Assembly (NCBI RefSeq): GCF_001044395.1 | Contig: NZ_JANU01000016.1 | Span: 124,001 to 188,000 of the forward strand | Origin: Caenimonas sp. SL110 | GTDB lineage: Bacteria; Pseudomonadota; Gammaproteobacteria; Burkholderiales; Burkholderiaceae_C | Length of the DNA: 64,000 bases | Direction of reading: 5' to 3' | In this document: in pieces, positions 9,198 through 16,551 of the stretch | Layout of the letters: each line of letters begins with the position of its first letter | How positions within the stretch are numbered: the stretch's first letter is position 1 | Position numbers and translations under genes: made by a program | Notes under the pieces: model-generated | Database searches by the model: none | The model's input: only the letters and a program-made list of their open reading frames with translations | Told to the model about the DNA's origin: nothing

Positions 9198-9226
9198 ATT
9201 CTGTGACTGGTCTTGACTCGGGTCAA
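9198..9226 (-). promoter_or_regulatory. Sigma-70 type promoter of the repeat-fibre operon
   Basis: Reading the minus strand, a -35 TTGACC (complement of 9221-9226), a 17-nt spacer and a -10 CAGAAT (complement of 9198-9203) lie just upstream of the small secreted protein gene. The predicted start leaves a leader of about 30 nt. Confidence 0.5.
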
Positions 9227-9229
9227 GAC
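9210..9229. promoter_or_regulatory. Operator-like inverted repeat over the -35 region
   Basis: GTCTTGAC-TCGG-GTCAAGAC is a perfect 8-bp inverted repeat with a 4-nt centre. It covers the -35 hexamer and part of the spacer of the predicted promoter, a position where a bound dimer would block RNA polymerase. No regulator gene for it is evident next door. Confidence 0.5.
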
Positions 9230-9254
9230 TTTTGCATAGGTATCGGGTAAACCC

Positions 9255-9274
9255 TCTCCTGCAGTCGCAGGAGA
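9255..9274. other. Perfect 8-bp hairpin between the fibre operon and glycosyltransferase gene
   Basis: TCTCCTGC-AGTC-GCAGGAGA forms an uninterrupted stem with a tetraloop. Neither side has a T run, so it is not a normal intrinsic terminator. It could be a second operator upstream of the fibre promoter or a processing signal downstream of the glycosyltransferase gene. Confidence 0.4.
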
Positions 9275-9362
9275 ATACCGTTTTGACAGATACAAAAGAC
9301 TTCATTCGCCGTCGGGGACGTGTCGCCCTGCGACGACGTCGATAACCCGACAGCGGCCGAGG

Positions 9363-10097
9363 CTATTGCTGTTGCATGACCAGGGGCTCGACAAGGGTCG
9401 TGTAGTGGCGCTGCGCCAGTAGCTGCTGATGGGAGCCTTTGCCCTGCGAATCGACGGTGCTGTAGATCAGGCCCAGCTCCTGGTGCGTGGGCACGAAGCG
9501 GTGCCTTGCAGGATTGAATTGCGATGCAATCGCGAGCGAGTACGCAATCGGACCGGTCATGCGCCATACGCCGTTCCTGCCGACTCCATCGCGCAAGGCG
9601 TCGTACTTGTCGATATTGCGCAACACCGAGCGGATCACCGCTCGCAGATACGGGTGCCCGGGCTGCGCAATGATGTGCCACTGCTGGAACTCGCCTCGGG
9701 CCAGCTGCTTCAACTCAGGATGCAGGCCATAGCCAGCGTACGCCTGCGAGCGGCGATTGGGCCACTGCGACAGCACGAACCGGTCACCGGGCAGCACCAC
9801 CTGGTCGAGCGGCCGCATCGCAGAACTCTTGACGTCCAGGTAGACGCCGCCCTGGAGGTACATCAACGCATAGCGAAAGAGGTCCGCCCGGGCGGGACCG
9901 TAGTCGGGGTTGATGCGAAAGAACGCCGTGCGGATCTCGGGCGGGCACTGCTTCCTGATGAAGGCGCCCACCGCCGCGTCGTCATAGAAACGGTAGTCCC
10001 AACCCGGATTGCTGCGCTGCAGGTCGCGCACACCGGACGCGATGGCAGCAGGGAGGCGGGCCGTTGAATGGGTCTGGTGAAGGATCCTGGGAATCAT
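9363..10097 (-). CDS. Glycosyltransferase with GT32/Och1-like DXD sugar-binding domain
   Basis: The 244-residue protein begins MIPRILHQTH, the usual start of this family. The frame is open further upstream, but that part runs antisense into the TRIC gene and lacks family features, so the ATG at 10097 was chosen. The DXD region is visible as ADLFRYALMYLQGGVYLDVKSS (given here as ADLFRY and YLDVK, about residues 70-95); the Asp pair binds the metal and nucleotide sugar. TGPIAYSLA near residue 185 is another conserved block. Members transfer hexoses to cell-surface glycans or glycolipids. No signal peptide or membrane segment is visible. It is divergent from the TRIC gene (64 bp apart). Acceptor and donor cannot be read from the sequence. 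Confidence 0.8.
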   Translation of the reverse strand: MIPRILHQTHSTARLPAAIASGVRDLQRSNPGWDYRFYDDAAVGAFIRKQCPPEIRTAFFRINPDYGPARADLFRYALMYLQGGVYLDVKSSAMRPLDQVVLPGDRFVLSQWPNRRSQAYAGYGLHPELKQLARGEFQQWHIIAQPGHPYLRAVIRSVLRNIDKYDALRDGVGRNGVWRMTGPIAYSLAIASQFNPARHRFVPTHQELGLIYSTVDSQGKGSHQQLLAQRHYTTLVEPLVMQQQ

Positions 10098-10161
10098 CGT
10101 TTCGCGTACTCTAAATGAACCTCGCGCTTGCCCCGCTCCTGCGCAAGGAGACAATCCGTCC

Positions 10162-10815
10162 ATGCCGAACCCGCCCCTGCTGTCCTTGCTCCAGACTGCC
10201 GTCGAAGCCAGTGCCACCCTTGCCTTTGCCTTGTCCGGATTGCTGGAGGCGGCGCGCAAGCGGCTGGACCCCGTGGGTGTCTGCGTGGTGACGGGGCTCG
10301 CTGCGTTCGGGGGTGGAACCCTGCGCGATGTCTTGCTGGATCGCCGCCCCTTCGTGTGGGTGGCCAATCCGCAATGGTTGTGGGCGCTGCTGGCCTTGTG
10401 CATCTTCGCGATGGCCTTTCTGAGGGCGCGCCACTTCGCTCCCACCGAACGCGCGATGCAATGGCCCGACGCCCTGGGCCTGGGACTTTTCAGCGCGAGC
10501 GGAACGCAGCTCGCGCTGGCCGATGGCATGCCCGGCATCGTCGCTGTGCTCATGGGTGTGTTCACCGCCACTTTCGGCGGCGTGCTGCGCGACATCGTCT
10601 GCAACGAGATTCCGAGCGCGCTGCGCGATCACCGTCCCTATGCGATCTGCGCATTTGCAGGTGGCTGGGTGCTGGTCATTGCCACCGAATGGGGCATGGC
10701 ACAGGCATGGGCGCTGGTGCTGGCAGCTGCCGTGGCAACCGGACTGCGCGCGGCGGCGCTCCTGCTGGACTACAGCCTGCCGCGATGGTCTTCGACGCCG
10801 GGTAACGACAACTGA
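10162..10815 (+). CDS. TRIC/YicG-type (UPF0126) cation channel family membrane protein
   Basis: A 217-residue integral inner-membrane protein with about seven hydrophobic segments. The two inverted halves of the family each carry a glycine-rich kink: AFGGGTLRDVLLDRRPF near residue 50 and TFGGVLRDIVCNEIP near residue 135. These are the hallmark motifs of bacterial TRIC channels, which form trimeric K+/monovalent cation pores. Length is normal for the family. It stands alone on its strand, followed 55 bp later by the DUF937 gene, which has its own leader. Physiological role is unknown. Confidence 0.85.
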   Translation: MPNPPLLSLLQTAVEASATLAFALSGLLEAARKRLDPVGVCVVTGLAAFGGGTLRDVLLDRRPFVWVANPQWLWALLALCIFAMAFLRARHFAPTERAMQWPDALGLGLFSASGTQLALADGMPGIVAVLMGVFTATFGGVLRDIVCNEIPSALRDHRPYAICAFAGGWVLVIATEWGMAQAWALVLAAAVATGLRAAALLLDYSLPRWSSTPGNDN

Positions 10816-10824
10816 ACGCCTGCA

Positions 10825-10864
10825 TCTATAGTGTTTCTTTCGCAAGCCATCTGTGGCGAAGGAG
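10825..10864 (+). promoter_or_regulatory. 40-nt promoter/leader block, copy A (before DUF937 gene)
   Basis: This block matches 33 of 40 positions with 13054-13093. It contains TATAGT (10827-10832), a good -10 hexamer, then a conserved TTCTTTCGCA and GCCATC, and ends with the ribosome site CGAAGGA. No convincing -35 was found at the normal distance. Confidence 0.5.
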
Positions 10865-10870
10865 CACACC

Positions 10871-11572
10871 ATGAACATCACCGACATCCTGGCGCAGGCC
10901 GGCGGCCTTCAATCGGTCGCACGCGACCTCGGCATCAGCGAGTCACAGGCAGCCTCGGGGGCTGAAGCACTGTTGCCGGCCATCCTGGGCGGAATGAAGA
11001 AGCAGGCGCAGGGCCAATCGTCGGACCTGGGAGGGCTCGAAGCACTCGGCGGTCTGGGCGGCCTTGGCGGACTGCTGGGGCAACTGGGCGGAGGCGGACT
11101 GCTCGATCAGGTCCTGAGCCCGCAGCCCACCGACCCAGCCCCGGGCAATGACGTGCTGGGCCAGATCTTCGGCTCTAAAGATGTGAGCCGCGCGGTCGCC
11201 GCCGACGCTGCGGCGAAGTCCGGCCTGGACAGTGGCCTGCTGCGCAAGATGCTGCCTTTGCTGGCGATGGTGGTGACAGGCTACATGGCCAAACAGCTCG
11301 GCGGTGCTGCGCGGGCCCAGCAAAGCGAGGGCTCGGGCGGTGGCTTGGGCGAACTGCTGGGAAGCCTGGGCGGTTCAGGCGGACTGGGCGGCCTGGGTGG
11401 GCTGGCTGGTGCACTTGGCGGCGCGCTCGGGGGAGGCAACGCGGGCGCAGCACCGGCCCAGGGCTCCGGCGGTTTGGGCAGCCTGGGTGGGCTGGCTTCG
11501 ATGCTGGACATGAACGGTGACGGCAACGCGCTGGACGACATCCTGCGAATGGCCGGCAAGCGCAGCGCATAG
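10871..11572 (+). CDS. DUF937 (YidB-like) protein, Gly/Leu-rich
   Basis: A 233-residue protein. An upstream in-frame ATG at 10853 exists, but AAGGAG sits 6 nt before the ATG at 10871, which fixes the start. The N terminus (DILAQAGGLQSVARDLGIS, SGAEALLPAILGGMKKQ) is the DUF937/YidB domain. It is interrupted by Gly/Leu-rich low-complexity runs (GGLGGLGGLLGQLGGGGLL and a second long one at about residues 150-215) and has a single conserved block VSRAVAADAAAKSGLD, KMLPLLAMVVTGYMAKQ near residues 105-145. The function of YidB proteins is not established. Its stop codon TAG overlaps the GTG start of the sulfotransferase gene by one base. Confidence 0.8.
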   Translation: MNITDILAQAGGLQSVARDLGISESQAASGAEALLPAILGGMKKQAQGQSSDLGGLEALGGLGGLGGLLGQLGGGGLLDQVLSPQPTDPAPGNDVLGQIFGSKDVSRAVAADAAAKSGLDSGLLRKMLPLLAMVVTGYMAKQLGGAARAQQSEGSGGGLGELLGSLGGSGGLGGLGGLAGALGGALGGGNAGAAPAQGSGGLGSLGGLASMLDMNGDGNALDDILRMAGKRSA

Positions 11573-12237
11573 TGGATACAACCGCGCGAGGTAACCCGGT
11601 CGCGCCAGCCGGCGCCGCACTTCCGTACGTCTTCGTGATTGGCTTCAACAAGACGGGCACCACATCGATCGATGGCTTTTTCAGGGCCAACGGATTTCCG
11701 TCCATTCACTGGGGCAACAACAGGCTGGCCGCGCACATGTTTGCGAACTGCCTGCAGGGCCGCCGCGCGCTGGAAGGCTACGACCAGTCCTTCCGAGTGT
11801 TCTCCGACATGGTCTATCGCACGCGCCGGGCCTGGTTCGAGGGCAACTCGCTGTTCCGCACGATCGACGCCGACTATCCGGGCTCTTACTTTCTGTACAA
11901 CACCCGCCCGATGGAGGACTGGCTCGCCAGCCGCGAGAAGCATCGGGGCGCGATGGTGGGCGAATCCCTTCTTGGCTTTTACCTGCGCTACCTGAAGACG
12001 CAGGATATTCAGGTGGTACGCGACCACTGGCGGCGCACGCGCGAGCATTTCGAGCAGGAAATCCGCGCCTACTTCAGCGGTAACCCCAGGTTCATGGAGA
12101 TCAGCATCGACGACGAGGATTTCGCATCGAAGGTGTCGTCGTTCATCGGCGTCCCGCTGGATGGGGCGCACTGGGTGGCTCGCAATGTGACGCCGGGGTG
12201 GCTGCGGGCACCGGCAGCTTCCGTGACTGATCGATGA
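11572..12237 (+). CDS. Sulfotransferase family protein
   Basis: A 221-residue protein with a GTG start overlapping the preceding stop by one base. GFNKTGTTS near residue 24 is the 5'-phosphosulfate-binding loop of PAPS-dependent sulfotransferases; FRANGFPSIHWG follows, as in the prokaryotic family. A 3'-phosphate loop region is visible around YDQSFRVFSDM. The C terminus (FMEISIDDEDFASKVSSFIGVPL) is typical of bacterial members acting on glycans or other surface molecules. It is followed after 3 bp by an FkbM methyltransferase, so the two probably decorate the same substrate. The substrate is not readable from the sequence. Confidence 0.75.
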   Translation: MDTTARGNPVAPAGAALPYVFVIGFNKTGTTSIDGFFRANGFPSIHWGNNRLAAHMFANCLQGRRALEGYDQSFRVFSDMVYRTRRAWFEGNSLFRTIDADYPGSYFLYNTRPMEDWLASREKHRGAMVGESLLGFYLRYLKTQDIQVVRDHWRRTREHFEQEIRAYFSGNPRFMEISIDDEDFASKVSSFIGVPLDGAHWVARNVTPGWLRAPAASVTDR

Positions 12238-12240
12238 TTG

Positions 12241-13038
12241 ATGCTTGAGACGATCACCAGCCGCGCCGTCAAGTTGCGCCGGAACATTCCCCTGTACTTG
12301 CGTACCTTCGGCCTGAGGGGCTTGCTCGCGTTCGCCTCCATGCGGTATTTCGGGTCGCGCGAGCCGCATCGTCTCTTTTTGCGCGGCAACCCGCGGCCCA
12401 TCTGGGTGCGTCCGGAGAGCACCGACTTTCTGACCTTCAGGGACATCTTCGTAGACCGCGAATATGCATTCGAGCTGGGCGACGGGCTGCGGCTGATCGT
12501 CGATGCGGGCGCGAATGTCGGTCTGGCCGCCATTTACTTCGCCAACGCATTTCCCCAGGCACGCATCATCGCGATCGAGCCCGAGCACGAGAACTTCCTG
12601 CTCCTGCAGAAGAACATAGTGGGCTATCCGCAAATCGTCGCAGTGGAAGCCGCGCTCTGGTGGCGCTCGGGCCAGATCCACCTGACCGACCCGGGTCGTG
12701 GCCAGCATGGTTTCATCACGCGCGACGACGCGCAATCGGGCAGCGGCGGTGCGGACGTGGGACTGGTTCGCGCCGTGTGCATCGAAGAGCTGCTCGCAAC
12801 GCACGGCGTGGACCAGATTGACCTGTTGAAGGTGGACATCGAGGGCTCGGAGAAGGAAGTCTTTGAAGCTTCGCAGGGATGGATCGACCGGGTGTCGGTG
12901 GTGATCGTCGAACTGCACGACCGATTCAAGCCTGGGTGCGCCGCCGCCTTCGCGCAGGCGACACGTGCGATGGTGCCGGTTGCCGAGCGCGGCAAGGTGG
13001 TGGTCAAGGCCAGGGCGGCTTATCCCGGCAAGGCGTAG
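12241..13038 (+). CDS. FkbM family SAM-dependent methyltransferase
   Basis: A 265-residue cytoplasmic protein. The frame opens with TTG at 12238 then ATG at 12241; the ATG is preferred. SAM-binding motif I is LIVDAGANVGLAAIYFA (about residues 85-101), followed by ARIIAIEPEHENFLLLQKN, and the FkbM block IDLLKVDIEGSEKEVF (about residues 197-212) with VVIVELHDRF behind it. FkbM enzymes O-methylate sugars or polyketide hydroxyls. Its tight link to the sulfotransferase suggests joint modification of a surface polysaccharide. Confidence 0.85.
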   Translation: MLETITSRAVKLRRNIPLYLRTFGLRGLLAFASMRYFGSREPHRLFLRGNPRPIWVRPESTDFLTFRDIFVDREYAFELGDGLRLIVDAGANVGLAAIYFANAFPQARIIAIEPEHENFLLLQKNIVGYPQIVAVEAALWWRSGQIHLTDPGRGQHGFITRDDAQSGSGGADVGLVRAVCIEELLATHGVDQIDLLKVDIEGSEKEVFEASQGWIDRVSVVIVELHDRFKPGCAAAFAQATRAMVPVAERGKVVVKARAAYPGKA

Positions 13039-13053
13039 GCGAATCCGGCCGCT

Positions 13054-13093
13054 TCTATAGTGGTTCTTTCGCAGGCCATCCACGACGAAGGAA
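13054..13093 (+). promoter_or_regulatory. 40-nt promoter/leader block, copy B (before zinc-ribbon gene)
   Basis: Second copy of the block at 10825-10864, with TATAGT at 13056-13061, the same TTCTTTCGCA and GCCATC segments and a CGAAGGA ribosome site 7 nt before the ATG. Shared sequence beyond the promoter hexamer suggests common regulation of the DUF937 and zinc-ribbon genes, or duplication of the element. Confidence 0.5.
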
Positions 13094-13100
13094 CCATTGA

Positions 13101-13382
13101 ATGAAATGCCCGAATTGCACCGAAGCCACCCTGGTCATGTCAGAGCGCCAGGGCATCGAGATTGACTATTGCCCGCAGTGTCGCGGCGTCTGGCTGGACC
13201 GGGGCGAACTCGACAAGCTGATCGAACGCGGCGCTGCCACGACAGCTCAGGGTCAGACTCAACAGCCACAAAGCCCACCACCGCAGAGGCGCCCGGATTT
13301 CGTCGATTCAGATCACGGCCGTTCGCAACACGGCGGCTACTACAAGAAGCGCAAGTCATGGCTCAACGAGATCTTTGACTGA
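13101..13382 (+). CDS. Zinc-ribbon (zf-TFIIB type) small protein
   Basis: A 93-residue protein beginning MKCPNC, with a second pair YCPQCRGVWLDRGELD at residues 23-38. The two CxxC pairs and the GVWLDRGEL signature define the TFIIB-like zinc-ribbon family of small bacterial proteins. After residue 45 the sequence is Gln/Pro-rich and ends in a basic, aromatic segment (GGYYKKRKSWLNEIFD), common in the family. No function is established. It has its own leader, which resembles that of the DUF937 gene. Confidence 0.85.
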   Translation: MKCPNCTEATLVMSERQGIEIDYCPQCRGVWLDRGELDKLIERGAATTAQGQTQQPQSPPPQRRPDFVDSDHGRSQHGGYYKKRKSWLNEIFD

Positions 13383-13416
13383 AGGGCAGGCGGCGCGAGG
13401 CGGGGGCGTTCGGGTG

Positions 13417-13515
13417 ATGAAGGTGCGCTTTCGCGGGCTGGAGAAGAACACCGCGCATCTGGTCACGCTGTTCGCGCTGTCGAATCCGTGGATGGCGCGC
13501 AAGAAATTGATATGA
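13417..13515 (+). pseudogene. IS5-type transposase C-terminal remnant
   Basis: The frame from 13417 encodes MKVRFRGLEKNTAHL, then VTLFALSNPWMARKKLI and a stop. KVR(F/Y)RGLxKNTAxLxTLFALSNLWMARxxL is the well-known C terminus of IS5-family transposases. Nothing upstream in this or other frames looks like the catalytic DDE domain, so only the last 32 codons survive. The remaining bases of the 13383-13747 gap (365 bp) hold no other gene; the FNR-like site and cytochrome ribosome site are at its right end. Confidence 0.7.
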
Positions 13516-13675
13516 GCGGCCCGTTCGCAACAAGCCGCTCATCGCATGGCCAGGTGGCTTTTGGGGCGCGCGATCTCGGGCAGCGGCGTGTCGGCGTCGC
13601 GCGTGAGTTCAACGAGCCGCGCATCGTGTTGCCGCGCCTTGTCACGCTCGCCAGCAGACTGAATGCAGCCGGCCT

Positions 13676-13689
13676 TTGATCTGCGTCAA
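13676..13689 (+). promoter_or_regulatory. FNR/Anr-type box before cytochrome c gene
   Basis: TTGAT-CTGC-GTCAA differs from the FNR consensus TTGAT-N4-ATCAA at one base. It is centred about 65 bp before the cytochrome c ATG. Activation under low oxygen is inferred; a -10 near CATAGC (13709-13714) would put the box close to the class II position. Confidence 0.65.
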
Positions 13690-13747
13690 GAACGGACTTT
13701 TCCACAGGCATAGCGTGAAGCTGGCGCCTTTGCCATATGGAGGTTTG

Positions 13748-14077
13748 ATGATGAGACAGCTCTCAACGGTAGCCCTTCTCGCCGTCCTGGCGTTTTCGGA
13801 AGGGGCGTTGGCCAACGCCGAACTGGCTGCGGCCAAGCAGTGCATGCAGTGCCACAAAGTCAAGGAAGACTTTGCCGGTCCCTCGTTCCACAAGATCGCC
13901 GCGTCGCTCAAGGGAAAGCGCGATGCCGAGTCGCGGATGATGGCGACCATCCGTCGCGGCACCGATGGGTCGGGCGGCCCGCATTGGGGCGCAGCAAAGA
14001 TGCCCGACACCTCGGAGCGACCGCTTGTGAGTCCGGCGGAAGCCCGTCAACTGGCGCGGTGGATACTGACGCAGTAA
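13748..14077 (+). CDS. Periplasmic class I cytochrome c (c551/c552-like)
   Basis: A 109-residue protein starting at the ATG that follows GGAGG (13739-13743). A Sec signal peptide ends near GALA-NAELA (about residue 23). The haem site CMQCH is at about residues 33-37. The distal Met ligand is probably in AKMPD, and the last block VSPAEARQLARWIL is the usual C-terminal helix. Small c-type cytochromes of this kind carry electrons in the periplasm between respiratory complexes or to terminal oxidases or reductases. An FNR-type box upstream suggests induction when oxygen is low. Confidence 0.88.
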   Translation: MMRQLSTVALLAVLAFSEGALANAELAAAKQCMQCHKVKEDFAGPSFHKIAASLKGKRDAESRMMATIRRGTDGSGGPHWGAAKMPDTSERPLVSPAEARQLARWILTQ

Positions 14078-14142
14078 GGCAAACGCTAAACGCTGCTTGC
14101 GGCTTGGCGCGCCGTGATGGGGGCGCGAGCCACCGTTGGCGT

Positions 14143-14151
14143 CTGGGATAA
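14143..14151 (+). promoter_or_regulatory. Extended -10 promoter element before fumarase gene
   Basis: TGG-GATAAT is an extended -10 element (TGn plus 5 of 6 consensus bases) 33 bp before the fumarase ATG. No good -35 is seen, as is usual for extended -10 promoters. Confidence 0.4.
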
Positions 14152-14183
14152 TCCGGCAAGCCTTTCTCACCCCCTCCAAGACC

Positions 14184-15737
14184 ATGACGACAACGATCAA
14201 ATACGACGACCTCGTCGAATCCGTGGCAGCTGCGCTGCAGTACATCAGCTACTACCACCCGGCCGATTTCATCGCGCATCTCGCGCGCGCTTACGAGCGT
14301 GAGCAGAGCCCCGCCGCAAAGGACGCGATCGCGCAGATCCTCACCAACAGCAAGATGAGCGCGACCGGCCATCGGCCGATCTGCCAGGACACGGGCATCG
14401 TCAACGTCTTTCTCAAGGTCGGCATGGATGTGCGCTGGGAAGGCTTTCCCGGCAGCATCGAAGACGCAGTGAACGAAGGCGTGCGTCGCGGCTACAACCA
14501 CCCCGACAACATGCTGCGCGCATCGGTCGTGGCCGATCCGCAGTTCGAGCGCAAGAACACCAAGGACAACACGCCGGCCGTCGTTTCGATGCAGATCGTG
14601 CCCGGCGACAAGCTCGATGTCACGGTCGCGGCCAAAGGCGGCGGCAGCGAGAACAAGAGCAAGCTGGTGATGCTCAACCCGAGCGACTCGGTCGTCGACT
14701 GGGTTTTGAAAACCGTGCCGACGATGGGCGCGGGCTGGTGCCCACCCGGCATGCTGGGCATCGGCATCGGCGGCACCGCAGAGAAGGCCGTCGCGCTCGC
14801 CAAGGAGTCGCTGATGGACGACATCGACATGTACGAACTGCAGGCCAAATCGGCCAGCGGCGAGAAGCTGTCCAAAGTCGAAGAGCTGCGGCTGGAACTG
14901 TTCGACAAGGTGAACGCACTGGGCATAGGCGCGCAAGGGCTGGGCGGGCTCACCACCGTGCTCGATATCAAGATCAAGATGTTCCCCACCCATGCAGCCG
15001 GCAAACCGGTCGCGATGATTCCGAACTGCGCCGCCACGCGTCACGCGCACTTCGAGATGGATGGTTCGGGCCCGGTTTACCTCGACCCGCCGAGCCTGGA
15101 TCTCTGGCCCAAGGTGGAATGGGCGCCCGATACGCAAAAGAGCCGGCGCGTCAATCTCGACACGTTGACCAGGCAAGAGATCGCGACCTGGAAAGCCGGC
15201 GAGACGCTGCTGCTACAGGGCAAGATGCTCACCGGGCGCGACGCAGCGCACAAGCGCATACAGGACATGCTGGCCAGGGGCGAATCGCTGCCGGTGGACT
15301 TCACCAATCGTGTGATTTATTACGTGGGTCCGGTCGATCCGGTTCGCGATGAAGTCGTAGGTCCTGCCGGCCCGACCACCGCCACGCGCATGGACAAGTT
15401 CACCGACCTGATGCTGTCCAGCACCGGCCTCATCGGCATGATCGGCAAGTCCGAGCGCGGACCGGAAGCCATCGAGGCGATCCGCAAGCACAAGGCGGCG
15501 TATCTGATGGCTGTCGGTGGCGCGGCGTATCTGGTTTCCAAGGCGATCAAGCATTCGCGCGTCGTGGGCTTTGCCGACCTGGGCATGGAAGCGATCTACG
15601 AATTCGACGTGGTCGATATGCCGGTGACGGTTGCCGTCGATTCGACCGGCACCAGCGTGCACAACACCGGCCCGGCCGAGTGGCAAAAGAAGATCGCCAC
15701 CGGCGAGTTCAAGGGCATTGCGGTCGCCGCGGCCTGA
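14184..15737 (+). CDS. fumA: Class I (iron-sulfur) fumarate hydratase
   Basis: A 517-residue protein, full length for a single-chain class I fumarase. It interconverts fumarate and L-malate in the TCA cycle in the cytoplasm. The N-terminal alpha domain carries GHRPICQDTG (Cys67), GWCPPG (Cys186) and NCAATRH (Cys282), the three Cys that hold the [4Fe-4S] cluster. The C-terminal beta domain begins near residue 340 and has GPTTATRMD and VDSTGTSVH. The frame is open further upstream, but MTTTIKYDDLV is the natural start. murI follows 14 bp downstream with a TTG start, so the two are probably co-transcribed. The enzyme class is oxygen-sensitive. Confidence 0.93.
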   Translation: MTTTIKYDDLVESVAAALQYISYYHPADFIAHLARAYEREQSPAAKDAIAQILTNSKMSATGHRPICQDTGIVNVFLKVGMDVRWEGFPGSIEDAVNEGVRRGYNHPDNMLRASVVADPQFERKNTKDNTPAVVSMQIVPGDKLDVTVAAKGGGSENKSKLVMLNPSDSVVDWVLKTVPTMGAGWCPPGMLGIGIGGTAEKAVALAKESLMDDIDMYELQAKSASGEKLSKVEELRLELFDKVNALGIGAQGLGGLTTVLDIKIKMFPTHAAGKPVAMIPNCAATRHAHFEMDGSGPVYLDPPSLDLWPKVEWAPDTQKSRRVNLDTLTRQEIATWKAGETLLLQGKMLTGRDAAHKRIQDMLARGESLPVDFTNRVIYYVGPVDPVRDEVVGPAGPTTATRMDKFTDLMLSSTGLIGMIGKSERGPEAIEAIRKHKAAYLMAVGGAAYLVSKAIKHSRVVGFADLGMEAIYEFDVVDMPVTVAVDSTGTSVHNTGPAEWQKKIATGEFKGIAVAAA

Positions 15738-15751
15738 AGCCGGCGAGTCGC

Positions 15752-16522
15752 TTGAAACCTGTCGGCGTCTTCGATAGCGGGTTGGGCGGCCTGAGCGTGT
15801 TGAAAGCGCTTCGGGCCGAATTGCCGCACGAGCACTTCGTGTACTTTGCCGATACGGGGCATGCGCCCTACGGCGAGCGCGATGACGAGTTCGTTGCGCA
15901 CCGATCGCGCGACATCGGACGTGAGCTGGTCGACAAGCACGAAGCCAAGGCACTGGTGGTCGCCTGCAACACCGCAACCGCGGCGGCGATCCACCTGCTC
16001 CGGCAGGAGTTCCCGATGCTTCCCATCGTCGGCGTCGAGCCGGGATTGAAGCCCGCTGCCGCACTCAGCCAGACGAAGCACGTCGGCGTGATGGCTACGC
16101 GCGGCACGCTTGCCAGCGCGAAGTTTCGCGCGTTGCATGAATCACTGAACGGACAGGCTGAATTTCATTTGCAGGCTTGCGATGGATTGGCCGATGCCAT
16201 CGAGCGCGGCGATGAAAACCGCATTGAAGCGCTGTGCCAGCAGTACACCCGCGCGCTTGGCGAATCCGGAACGAACGCAGGACAGATCGACACGATCGTG
16301 CTGGGCTGCACGCACTACCCGTTCGCGCAAGCAGTCCTCGCTCGCCATCTGCATCCTGCAGTGAAGATGGTCGAAACCGGGCTTCCTGTTGCACGGCAAA
16401 CGAGATCGCTTCTGGATGCCGCCGGTTTGCTCAACACGGATGGCTGCGAGGGTAGCGTCACGCTCCTGTCGACCGGCGACCTGGCGACCCTGCAGGCCGC
16501 TGCCGATCGCTGGCTGGGCTGA
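15752..16522 (+). CDS. murI: Glutamate racemase
   Basis: A 256-residue protein beginning at TTG (15752), which gives the family start MKPVGVFDSGLGGLSVL; no ATG or GTG is available nearby. It converts L-glutamate to D-glutamate for peptidoglycan. Catalytic Cys72 lies in ACNTATAAA and Cys186 in GCTHYP; Asp9-Ser10 (FDSG) and ADTGHAPYG are also conserved. Length is normal. The TTG start and weak ribosome site suggest translation coupled to the upstream fumarase gene. Confidence 0.92.
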   Translation: MKPVGVFDSGLGGLSVLKALRAELPHEHFVYFADTGHAPYGERDDEFVAHRSRDIGRELVDKHEAKALVVACNTATAAAIHLLRQEFPMLPIVGVEPGLKPAAALSQTKHVGVMATRGTLASAKFRALHESLNGQAEFHLQACDGLADAIERGDENRIEALCQQYTRALGESGTNAGQIDTIVLGCTHYPFAQAVLARHLHPAVKMVETGLPVARQTRSLLDAAGLLNTDGCEGSVTLLSTGDLATLQAAADRWLG

Positions 16523-16551
16523 ACGGCCCAGGGCCAGACGGCTTTTGCGGA

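Noticed and set aside
9255-9274. Hairpin considered as terminator of the glycosyltransferase gene
   Set aside because: No T run follows on either strand; kept only as an unassigned hairpin.
11281-13083. 600-codon minus-strand frame
   Set aside because: Antisense to the sulfotransferase and FkbM genes, both of which show clear cofactor motifs.
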